NCBI GenBank assembly: GCA_031119155.1
Contig: JAVHYH010000089.1
Span: forward strand, 1 to 12,206
DNA length: 12,206 nucleotides
Direction of reading: 5' to 3'
Source of the DNA: Brevundimonas sp.
Lineage (GTDB): Bacteria > Pseudomonadota > Alphaproteobacteria > Caulobacterales > Caulobacteraceae
In this document: piece by piece, positions 6,258 to 12,206 of the stretch
How the letters are laid out: every line of letters starts with the position of its first letter
How positions within the stretch are numbered: position 1 is the stretch's first letter
Notes under the pieces: generated by a model
Seen by the model: only the letters and a program-made list of their open reading frames with translations
What the model was told of the DNA's origin: nothing
Database searches by the model: none
Position numbers and translations under genes: made by a program

Positions 6258-6347
6258 GGCGGATCGCCGCGACGGCGACTCAACTGGCGTTTCGGCGGAT
6301 GCGCGGGGCGTCGGGATCGGCTAGACGCATGGTTTCGGCCTGTCGCC

Positions 6348-6352
6348 GGAGG
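6348..6352 (+). promoter_or_regulatory. Ribosome binding site fixing the start of the YqaA-like gene
   Basis: GGAGG lies four bases before the ATG at 6357. It decides against the longer open frame, which runs back to 5883 through the gloA region. Confidence 0.7.
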
Positions 6353-6356
6353 ACTG

Positions 6357-6932
6357 ATGCTTCGCAAGCTTTACGACTGGGTCTTTTCGCTGGCCCGCAG
6401 CAAGCACGCCACCAAGTCTTTGGCGGTCGTGTCCTTCGCCGAAAGCTCCTTCTTCCCCATTCCGCCGGACGTCATGCTGGCGCCGATGGTGCTGGCGCGG
6501 CCTGAGCGGGCCTATTTCTACGCCACCGTCTGCACCATCGCCTCGGTGCTGGGCGGCGTGCTGGGCTATGCGATCGGCTACTATCTCGAGCCTGTCGGGC
6601 TGGCCATCCTCGCCTTCCTCGGCAAGGCGGATACCTTCGAACAGTCCAAGGCCCTGTTCCAGCAGCACGGCGCCTGGGTGATCCTGGTGAAGGGGCTGAC
6701 CCCCATTCCGTTCAAGCTGGTGACCATCGCCTCCGGCATCTTCCAGTTCAATCTGGCCCTGTTCATCGCCCTGTGCGTCCTCACCCGCGGCGGCCGCTTC
6801 TTCCTGGTCGCCTTCGTGCTGAAGAAATGGGGCCCGGCGGTGCTGGCGATGGTCGAGAAACGGCTGGCGCTGTGGACCGTGATCGGTCTGGTGGTGCTGG
6901 TCGGCGCCTTCGCGGCGGTGAAGCTGATCTGA
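6357..6932 (+). CDS. YqaA family (DedA/VTT domain) membrane protein
   Basis: This is a 191-residue inner-membrane protein of the YqaA branch of the DedA/SNARE-associated (VTT) superfamily. Relatives are linked to lipid scrambling or transport and to envelope integrity. Diagnostic stretches are ESSFFPIPPDVMLAPMVLA (residues 29-47), a glycine-rich helix SVLGGVLGYAIGYYLEP, and GLTPIPFKLVTIASGIF, the re-entrant segment typical of the fold, followed by RGGRFFLVAF. A last hydrophobic helix closes the protein at about 170-190. The start at 6357 is fixed by GGAGG. The dsbB-like gene follows after 43 bases on the same strand, so they likely share a transcript. The molecular substrate of this subgroup is not established. 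Confidence 0.9.
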   Translation: MLRKLYDWVFSLARSKHATKSLAVVSFAESSFFPIPPDVMLAPMVLARPERAYFYATVCTIASVLGGVLGYAIGYYLEPVGLAILAFLGKADTFEQSKALFQQHGAWVILVKGLTPIPFKLVTIASGIFQFNLALFIALCVLTRGGRFFLVAFVLKKWGPAVLAMVEKRLALWTVIGLVVLVGAFAAVKLI

Positions 6933-6975
6933 GCCAATCGACGGACGGCTCCGGCCCCGCTATGAACGTCGTCCG

Positions 6976-7509
6976 ATGAGAGGTTTCTACAGACTCGTGA
7001 CGCGGTGGTGGACCGCCTTCGCCCTGGTGGCCTCGCTGGCCCTGCTGGGCTTCGCGCACCTGTCCGAAGTCATCTGGGACCTGACGCCCTGCAACCTCTG
7101 CCTCAAGGCGCGCGAGGTCTACTGGGGCGCCGCCGCCGTGGCCCTGGTCGCCACCCTGTGGCACCTGCTCAGCCGCGGCAGCCGGGGCACTCCGCGCATC
7201 GCCGCCTTCCTGCTGGCCGTGATCTTCGCCACCGGCGCCGTCACCTCGGTCTTCCACATGGGCGGCGAGCTGAAGTGGTGGGACCTGCCCGCCACCTGCA
7301 TGGCCGGCGGCACGGTCGATCTGGCCAGCATGGCCTCGCTGGCCATGGGCACCGGGCCGATCAAGCCGGTCGCCATGTGCGACGCGGTGACGTGGCGCTT
7401 CATCGGGGTCAGCATGGCAGGATGGAACGCCCTGATCGCGGCCGCGCTTGCCGTGATCAGCCTGCTCGCCGCCAAGAGGCCCAAGGATGCCCGCGCCCCA
7501 CGCTCCTGA
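6976..7509 (+). CDS. Disulfide bond formation protein B (DsbB-like)
   Basis: This is a 177-residue inner-membrane quinone reductase of the DsbB family, which reoxidises DsbA-type thiol oxidases and passes the electrons to ubiquinone. Four hydrophobic helices are seen, at about 11-30, 47-65, 73-93 and 143-164. The first periplasmic loop carries the redox pair CNLC (C39, C42) followed by KAREVYW, where R46 matches the conserved Arg after the pair. The second loop carries C108 and C135, the expected second pair. No good ribosome site precedes the ATG at 6976, which overlaps the stop of a five-codon frame starting at 6962. The gene overlaps the COQ7 gene by 23 bases. A DsbA partner is not in the window. 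Confidence 0.88.
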   Translation: MRGFYRLVTRWWTAFALVASLALLGFAHLSEVIWDLTPCNLCLKAREVYWGAAAVALVATLWHLLSRGSRGTPRIAAFLLAVIFATGAVTSVFHMGGELKWWDLPATCMAGGTVDLASMASLAMGTGPIKPVAMCDAVTWRFIGVSMAGWNALIAAALAVISLLAAKRPKDARAPRS

Positions 7510-8095
7510 TCCCGCGACCGACACGGTCCATGACGCCCGCCGCATCCCCCTGCCCCGTCCGGGCCGGGGCGCCAGCCAGCGCCGTCGCGCGGAAATCCTG
7601 CGGGTCGATCACGCGGGCGAATACGCCGCCGTCCACATCTACCGCGCCCAGCAGGCCGTCTTCGAGGGCCGCAAGGGCAAGGACGCCATCACCACCGACA
7701 TGGAAGAGATGGGGCGTCAGGAGCAGGTGCATCTGGCCCGCTTCAACGCCCTGCTGAACGCCGAGGGCGTGCGGCCCACGGTGATGACCCCGATCTGGCG
7801 GCTGGCCGCCCTGACGCTGGGCGCCGGCACGGCCCTGATCAGCGAAAAGGCCGCCCACGCCTGCACCGAGGCCGTCGAGGCGGTGATCGAGGAACACTAC
7901 GCCGACCAGATCGCCGAAATCCGGGATCAGGATCCGGCCCTCGCCGCCGAACTGGCCGTCTTCCGCGAGGAAGAACTGGCCCACCACGACCACGCCGTCG
8001 ATCACGGCAGCCGCGACGCCCCCGCCTATGAACTGCTCAGCGCGGTGATCAAGGCGGGCTGCCGGGTGGCGATCAAGGTGTCTGAAAGGGTCTAG
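7487..8095 (+). CDS. coq7: Demethoxyubiquinone hydroxylase family protein (COQ7-type)
   Basis: This is a 202-residue diiron monooxygenase that performs the C6 hydroxylation of demethoxyubiquinone, the penultimate step of ubiquinone synthesis, at the inner face of the membrane. It aligns along its length with animal COQ7: RVDHAGEYAAVHIYRAQ, then LGAGTALISEKAAHACTEAVE, then FREEELAHHDHAVDH, ending in IKAGCRVAIKVSERV. The ferritin-like iron ligands are all present: E45, E79 and H82, E131, E163 and H166. The start at 7487 has AGAGG seven bases upstream and lies inside the end of dsbB, implying coupled translation. The quinone product is what DsbB reduces, so the pairing is functionally sensible (inference). 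The stop codon falls at the foot of an inverted repeat. Confidence 0.95.
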   Translation: MPAPHAPDPATDTVHDARRIPLPRPGRGASQRRRAEILRVDHAGEYAAVHIYRAQQAVFEGRKGKDAITTDMEEMGRQEQVHLARFNALLNAEGVRPTVMTPIWRLAALTLGAGTALISEKAAHACTEAVEAVIEEHYADQIAEIRDQDPALAAELAVFREEELAHHDHAVDHGSRDAPAYELLSAVIKAGCRVAIKVSERV

Positions 8096-8159
8096 GTTTC
8101 AGGGGGCAGGTTTCAGGGAGAGATCAACCCGAGAACCTGAAACCCAGAACCTGAAACCT
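8094..8159. repeat. Nested double inverted repeat between convergent genes
   Basis: AGGTTTCAGG occurs twice (8094-8103, 8108-8117) and its complement twice (8136-8145 with one mismatch, 8150-8159). The outer and inner copies pair as nested stems. The element fills the whole gap between the COQ7 stop and the opposing lipoprotein stop, and its ends include bases of both stop codons. It probably acts as a two-way terminator or is a small mobile palindrome; no T-run is present. Confidence 0.8.
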
Positions 8160-9136
8160 CACTTCACATCAAACGCCAGCAGCAGCGTCCGCTGGGCCGG
8201 GTTCGCGTTGTCGTCGGACAGGATGTAGAGGCGCACGCCGCCCGCGTGGGCCACGGCGGCGATCCCCTCGAAATTGTCGGTCGTGCCGGGCAGCTTCAGC
8301 TCCGCCAGCACCGGCCCCAGTGCGCCGTCCTCTCCCATGCGACGGACTTGGGCGCGGACGTCCAGCGGCGGGCGGTAGGTGCGCTGGACCACGAAATAGC
8401 CCTGCCCGGCGGGGTCGCGATCGATGCCGGTGGTGCGATAGTCGCTGTCGGCCAGGGGCGCGGGCGGAGGCGGCATGACGACCCGGCAGGCGGCGGGACG
8501 GCAGTCCCAGACGCCGCCGTTCTCGGCGGTCACCCGCCAGCCGCCGTCACGGCCGGCGGAGATTCCCTCCATGCCGTCGTTCAGCGGCATCTCGACGTCC
8601 GGATGGCGCACGACCGTCGGCCGGGCGTGCGGCGCGTCGACCGGGCCGTAGTTCCAGATCCGGTGGTTGCGTTCGAAGCTGATGAACAGGTCGCCGCCGT
8701 CCGTGACCAGCAGGCCCTCGGCGTCGCCGTCGAACTTCTCGGTGATCGGCTGTCCGTCGGTCAGGGTCAGGCGGCGATACTGCAGGCCTGACACGCCGGT
8801 CAGGCGCCCCCGGGCGTCCAGCACCAGCCGGCCGCGCACCAGATCGCCCGCATCGGTGACGCTGACGAAGCCGTGGGCGCTGTCGACCAGCTTGAAGTCC
8901 GACAGGCTGTGCAGGGGCGAGTCCGTCGCCAGCACGATCTCGATCCCGCCCGCGAACTGAACGCCCTCGGCCAGTCGCGCGCCGCCGGGCAGGCCGAGGC
9001 CGACCGTGCGCGTGGTGGCCGTTCCGGCGGTCCAGCCGGCCATCGGCAGGGGCGGCGGGGCGACCGTCGAGGTGGTGGCGCAGGCCGACAGGGCCAGAAG
9101 GGCGAGGGCGACGACGCCGCGACGGAAGGGGCTCAT
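8159..9136 (-). CDS. Phytase-like esterase domain lipoprotein
   Basis: This is a 325-residue lipoprotein with signal MSPFRRGVVALALLALSAC, lipobox LSAC and acylated Cys19, so it is exported. The mature part matches the esterase-like activity of phytase family (PF13449), a beta-propeller. Visible repeats of the family include DAEGLLVTDGGDLFISFERNH, NDGMEGISAG, and a C-terminal NFEGIAAV block ending in YILSDDNANPAQRTLLLAFD. The annotated activity of this family is weakly founded, so the enzyme name should be read as a domain label rather than a proven function. The start overlaps the cobT stop by four bases (ATGA, 9133-9136), so it is probably translated from the cobT transcript. Its stop touches the inverted repeat shared with COQ7. 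Confidence 0.88.
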   Translation of the reverse strand: MSPFRRGVVALALLALSACATTSTVAPPPLPMAGWTAGTATTRTVGLGLPGGARLAEGVQFAGGIEIVLATDSPLHSLSDFKLVDSAHGFVSVTDAGDLVRGRLVLDARGRLTGVSGLQYRRLTLTDGQPITEKFDGDAEGLLVTDGGDLFISFERNHRIWNYGPVDAPHARPTVVRHPDVEMPLNDGMEGISAGRDGGWRVTAENGGVWDCRPAACRVVMPPPPAPLADSDYRTTGIDRDPAGQGYFVVQRTYRPPLDVRAQVRRMGEDGALGPVLAELKLPGTTDNFEGIAAVAHAGGVRLYILSDDNANPAQRTLLLAFDVK

Positions 9137-11019
9137 GCGGCTCTCTTGCGGCGTTTGGGGGCGGCCTCGGCCTTCGGGTCGAACAGTTCGGCCAGCTTTT
9201 CGATCATGGCTCCGCCCAGCTGTTCCACATCGACGATGGTCAGGGCCCGACGATACCAGCGGGTCACGTCATGGCCGATGCCGATGGCCAGCAGCTCGAC
9301 GGACGACTTCGTCTCCAGCTGCTCGATCACCTGCCGCAGGTGCTTGTCCAGATACAGGGCCGCATTGGCCGACTGGGTCGAGTCATCGACCGGCGCGCCG
9401 TCGGAGATGACCATCAGGATGCGCCGCTGTTCGGGCCGGGCCATCAGCCGGTCATGCGCCCACAGCAGGGCCTCGCCGTCGATGTTCTCCTTCAGCAGCC
9501 CCTCGCGCATCATCAGGCCGAGGTTCTTCTTGGCCCGCCGCCAGGGCGCGTCGGCGGCCTTGTAGATGATGTGGCGCAGGTCGTTCAGCCGCCCCGGATT
9601 GGCGGGCTTGCCGGCGCTGATCCACGCCTCGCGCGACAGGCCGCCCTTCCACGCCCGGGTGGTGAAGCCCAGGATTTCGACCTTGACCCCGCACCGCTCC
9701 AGCGTCCGCGCCAGGATGTCGGCGCAGACGGCGGCGACCATGATCGGCCGCCCGCGCATGGAGCCGGAGTTGTCCAGCAACAGGGTGACGACCGTGTCGC
9801 GGAACGGGCTCTCGCTCTCGGCCTTGAAGCTGAGCGGGCTGGTCGGGTCGGTGACGATCCGGGTCAGGCGGGCGGTGTCGAGGACGCCTTCCTCCAGATC
9901 GAAATGCCAGCTGCGGTTCTGCTGGGCCATCAGGCGACGCTGCAGCTTGTTGGCCAGACGCGCCACCACCGACGACAGCGCCGTCAGTTGCTGGTCCAGC
10001 AGGCCGCGCAGCCGCTCCAGCTCATTGGGATCGCAAAGCTCCGCCGCATCGACGATCTCGTCATAAGCGGTGGTGAAGACGCGGTAGGCGTCGATGGCCC
10101 GGCCGTCGTCCGCGGTCTGCTGGCGATTGGGCTGGGCGCCTTCGTTCAATTCCGGGCCGTCCTCGGTCGCCTCGCCGTTCGGATCGGCGGGCGAGCCGTC
10201 GGGGCGGGCGTCGCGCTCGTCGCTGGCGGTCTGGTCGTCGGTGGAGCCGTCCATCGACTGGCCCTCGCCGCCGCCGGCGTCCTCCTCGTCTTCCTGATCC
10301 TCCTCGTCGGCGGCGTCCGGATCCTGCGGATCGGGCTCCTCCTCGCCGGGATCGTCGGACACGTCGTCGCCGCGCCCGTCGCCGGGATCCATGTCCAGCG
10401 CCTTGAGCACCTCTTTCAGTCGCTCGCCGAAGGCCGTCTGGTCACCGGCCACCTCGGCCAGGGCGTCGAGCGTGCGGCCCGCCTTGTTCTCCAGTTCGGC
10501 CCGGACGAGGTCCAGCATGGCGCCCGCTCCGTCCGGCGCCCGCTGGCCGGTCAGGCGCTCGCGCACCAGCAGGGCCACGGCCTCGGCCACCGGCACCCGC
10601 TCGGCGTCGGTGATGCGAATGGCGCCCGACTTCTCCAGCCGGGTCAGCAGGGCCGAGTTCATATTGGCGCGAACCCCGGCCAGCGCCTGTGAGCCGACGG
10701 CCTCGACCCGCGCCTGCTCGACCGCGTCGAACACCTCGGCCGCCTTGCTGTCGAGGGGACGCTGGCGGGCGCTGACGGCGGCGTCGTGATTGGCCAGGCG
10801 CAGGGCCAGCCGGTCCGCCTGTCCGCGCAGGGAGGCGCTCTCCGGCGCGCCCGGATCGCGGGGCGGATGGGGCAGGATCAGGACGCCGTTCGACAGCTTC
10901 GGCCCGTCCGAGCCGAACACGACCTCCAGCTCCGACTGTTCGGCCAGCGCGCGGGCGGCATGCGCCAGGGCGCGTTTGAACAGCTCTGCGGGGGTCTCGG
11001 CGGCGGCCATGGGGGACAT
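9133..11019 (-). CDS. cobT: Cobaltochelatase subunit CobT
   Basis: This is a 628-residue cytoplasmic subunit of the ATP-dependent aerobic cobaltochelatase CobNST, which inserts cobalt into hydrogenobyrinic acid a,c-diamide during cobalamin synthesis. Family layout is complete. A helical N-terminal domain spans about 1-205. A very acidic linker rich in D, E and G spans about 210-300. A C-terminal von Willebrand A domain carries the MIDAS motif DNSGS (416-420), GFTTRAWKGG (451-460) and ISDGAPVDD (538-546). The tail is basic (KRRKRAA). Two starts are possible, ATG 11019 or ATG 11010 (MAAAETPAEL). Neither has a Shine-Dalgarno. cobS, often next to cobT, is not in the window. The phytase-like lipoprotein overlaps its end. 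Confidence 0.95.
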   Translation of the reverse strand: MSPMAAAETPAELFKRALAHAARALAEQSELEVVFGSDGPKLSNGVLILPHPPRDPGAPESASLRGQADRLALRLANHDAAVSARQRPLDSKAAEVFDAVEQARVEAVGSQALAGVRANMNSALLTRLEKSGAIRITDAERVPVAEAVALLVRERLTGQRAPDGAGAMLDLVRAELENKAGRTLDALAEVAGDQTAFGERLKEVLKALDMDPGDGRGDDVSDDPGEEEPDPQDPDAADEEDQEDEEDAGGGEGQSMDGSTDDQTASDERDARPDGSPADPNGEATEDGPELNEGAQPNRQQTADDGRAIDAYRVFTTAYDEIVDAAELCDPNELERLRGLLDQQLTALSSVVARLANKLQRRLMAQQNRSWHFDLEEGVLDTARLTRIVTDPTSPLSFKAESESPFRDTVVTLLLDNSGSMRGRPIMVAAVCADILARTLERCGVKVEILGFTTRAWKGGLSREAWISAGKPANPGRLNDLRHIIYKAADAPWRRAKKNLGLMMREGLLKENIDGEALLWAHDRLMARPEQRRILMVISDGAPVDDSTQSANAALYLDKHLRQVIEQLETKSSVELLAIGIGHDVTRWYRRALTIVDVEQLGGAMIEKLAELFDPKAEAAPKRRKRAA

Positions 11020-11109
11020 CTAGCGGACCGGGCGCTGAGGGGAAGGGGCGTTATGATCCCGGCAACCCTGTCAGGCGGAAAATGACCGCTGATTCTGCCG
11101 GAGCCCGCC

Positions 11110-11712
11110 ATGAAGTCCGTGATCCTGAAAGGCGCCGTCCTGATGGCGACCATGGTCGGCTGCGAGGCCGAGGCGCCGGCGATCACCCGCGAGGCGCGCG
11201 AGGATCTGAAGCGCGTGGCGACGCGCGCCGAGCAGACGCTGGAAGAGTCGGGCGACGCCGCCGAGGCCCCGGCCTGCCGCCGGCGCGAACGGGTCATCTA
11301 CGCCTGCGACTTCGGCGACCGTCGCGTCGCGGTCTGCGCCGCCGACGACCGGCTCAGCTACCGCTTCGGCACCGAACGGCGCACGGATCTGGAGATCGAT
11401 TCCCGTCCCGGACGGCTGCGCGCCTTCGTCGGCGGCGTGGTCGGCGGCGGCAACGGACATCAGAACCGCATCCGCTTCAGCAACAACGACTACAATTACA
11501 TCGTGCACAGCATGGTGGCGGGCGACGCCACGGATGCGCCGGGCACGCTGTCTTCGGGCGTGACGGTGGTGCGCGGGCAGGGGGTGAACGCGCCCATCGT
11601 CCGCACCCTGAACTGTCCGCAGGACACGCCCGCCCAGGTCATCCCCGCCAATGACGCCCTGCCCAAGGGGACGTTCGATGAGGACGGCGAGGCCTGGGAC
11701 GCCTGGTGGTGA
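11110..11712 (+). CDS. Putative lipoprotein of unknown function
   Basis: This is a 200-residue predicted lipoprotein. A short hydrophobic leader (residues 4-16) ends in MVGC with the probable acylated Cys at 18. The Met at -3 makes the lipobox slightly unusual. The mature part has an Ala/Glu-rich helical stretch (22-52), then YACDFGDRRVAVCAADDRLSYRFG (residues 64-87), a glycine run VGGVVGGGNG, and a late LNCPQ. Spaced cysteines at 56, 66, 76 and near 170 could form disulfides in the periplasm. The pattern of VxVC, YRFG and a late Cys recalls other uncharacterised proteobacterial secreted proteins, but I do not recognise a named family. GGAG at 11100-11103 lies six bases before the ATG. It is divergent from cobT across 90 bases and is ended by the hairpin at 11728. 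Confidence 0.82.
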   Translation: MKSVILKGAVLMATMVGCEAEAPAITREAREDLKRVATRAEQTLEESGDAAEAPACRRRERVIYACDFGDRRVAVCAADDRLSYRFGTERRTDLEIDSRPGRLRAFVGGVVGGGNGHQNRIRFSNNDYNYIVHSMVAGDATDAPGTLSSGVTVVRGQGVNAPIVRTLNCPQDTPAQVIPANDALPKGTFDEDGEAWDAWW

Positions 11713-11727
11713 GGCCCTGAAACGCGA

Positions 11728-11755
11728 AAGGCCCCGGCGTCTCCGCCGGGGCCTT
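11728..11755. terminator. Bidirectional hairpin terminator
   Basis: A perfect 12-base-pair stem, AAGGCCCCGGCG (11728-11739) with its complement (11744-11755), closes over the loop TCTC. It sits between the convergent lipoprotein and ppa genes. T-tracts are short on both sides (CTTCC to the right; CTTTCG on the minus strand). Confidence 0.85.
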
Positions 11756-11777
11756 CCTGAAACTCTGTCCTGACGGA

Positions 11778-12206
11778 TCAGGCCGCGTTGGCGGCCTTGG
11801 CCTTCAGCTTGTCCTGATGGGCCTTGATGCCGACGGCGATCAGTTCGGCGGCCTCGCCGGCGTCGCCCCAGCCCTTGACCGTGACCGACTTGCCCTTCTC
11901 CAGATCCTTGTAGCGGGTGAAGAAGTGCTCGATCTGCTCGACCAGGATGGCGGGCAGCTGACGGTAGCTGGCGATGTCCGTGTAGTAGGGGTTCAGCTTG
12001 TCGACCGGCACGGCCAGGATCTTTTCGTCGCCGCCGGCTTCATCGACCATCTTCAGCACGCCGATCGGGCGGCAGCGGATGACGCAGCCCGGCACCACCG
12101 GCGTCGGGTTCAGCACGATCACGTCGCAGGGGTCGCCGTCGTCCGACAGGGTGTGCGGCACGAAGCCGTAGTTGCCCGGATAGTACATGGCGGTGTGCAG
12201 GAAGCG
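11778..12206 (-). CDS. ppa: Inorganic pyrophosphatase (partial, N-terminus beyond right edge)
   Basis: This is the C-terminal 142 residues of a family I soluble inorganic pyrophosphatase, which hydrolyses pyrophosphate to phosphate in the cytoplasm and pulls biosynthetic reactions forward. The frame is open to the window edge, reading RFLHTAMYYPGNYGFVPHTL. The ATG at 12188 is therefore internal, not the start. The metal-binding signature DDGDPCDVIVL follows, then VIRCRPIGVLKMVDEAGGDEKILAVP and HFFTRYKDLEKGKSVTVKGW, matching the E. coli enzyme nearly block for block. About 35 N-terminal residues are missing for the usual length of 175-180. The tail is Ala/Lys-rich. The stop at 11778 lies close to the terminator hairpin. 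Confidence 0.96.
   Translation of the reverse strand, partial: RFLHTAMYYPGNYGFVPHTLSDDGDPCDVIVLNPTPVVPGCVIRCRPIGVLKMVDEAGGDEKILAVPVDKLNPYYTDIASYRQLPAILVEQIEHFFTRYKDLEKGKSVTVKGWGDAGEAAELIAVGIKAHQDKLKAKAANAA

Noticed and set aside
6229..6286. Inverted heptamer AGTTGAG / CTCAACT between gloA and the YqaA-like gene
   Set aside because: The arms are short and about 40 bases apart, with no link to a promoter or hairpin; chance is likely.
5883..6356. Upstream extension of the YqaA-like frame
   Set aside because: The extension runs antisense to gloA; GGAGG before 6357 and family length fix the later start.
10080..10390. Repetitive-looking stretch within cobT
   Set aside because: It encodes the Asp/Glu-rich linker normal for CobT; codon repetition explains it.
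9271..10692. 473-residue plus-strand open frame opposite cobT
   Set aside because: cobT is unmistakable on the other strand, and this frame mirrors its codon bias, including the acidic linker read as a hydrophobic run.
1..12206. CRISPR array, tRNA, rRNA or insertion sequence
   Set aside because: No regularly spaced repeats, tRNA-like cloverleaf sequence, rRNA or transposase was recognised on either strand by eye.

Overview
The window is GC-rich, densely packed bacterial DNA. It suggests an aerobic alphaproteobacterium, most likely Caulobacterales and possibly Brevundimonas. That placement is an inference. It rests on a COQ7-type ubiquinone hydroxylase, the aerobic-type cobaltochelatase subunit CobT, an NDUFS6-like zf-CHCC protein, promoter candidates lying almost on the start codons, and short GC-rich palindromes between genes. 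No mobile element, tRNA, rRNA or CRISPR array was seen.

Layout. 1-479 (-): N-terminal part of an ABC-transporter ATPase, cut by the left edge. 581-820 (+): small zf-CHCC zinc-binding protein. 821-1028: non-coding, with two oppositely oriented copies of one GC-rich hairpin. 1029-2879 (-): exported DUF885 protein, preceded on the same strand by an ArsR/SdpR-like repressor (2943-3254). Divergent from the repressor is a three-gene unit joined by two ATGA overlaps: membrane protein A (3331-3801), a fatty acid desaturase-like protein (3798-4721) and membrane protein B (4718-5161). A and B look like diverged copies of each other. The unit ends tail to tail, through a shared CTAG, against a lipoprotein gene (5158-5775, -). 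That gene overlaps the glyoxalase I gene gloA (5772-6212, -).

6357-8095 (+) is a likely operon of a YqaA/DedA-like membrane protein, a DsbB-like oxidoreductase and the COQ7-type hydroxylase. A nested inverted repeat fills the 63 bp between COQ7 and the convergent pair phytase-like lipoprotein (8159-9136, -) and cobT (9133-11019, -). A small lipoprotein of unknown function (11110-11712, +) and inorganic pyrophosphatase (11778 to the right edge, -) converge on a clear hairpin terminator.

Most of the window is ordinary housekeeping and envelope biology: redox folding, ubiquinone, cobalamin, methylglyoxal detoxification and pyrophosphate removal. The part most worth a second look is 2943-5161. 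There an SdpR-like repressor faces a translationally coupled sandwich of paralogous membrane protein, desaturase-like enzyme with an atypical second histidine box, and paralogous membrane protein.
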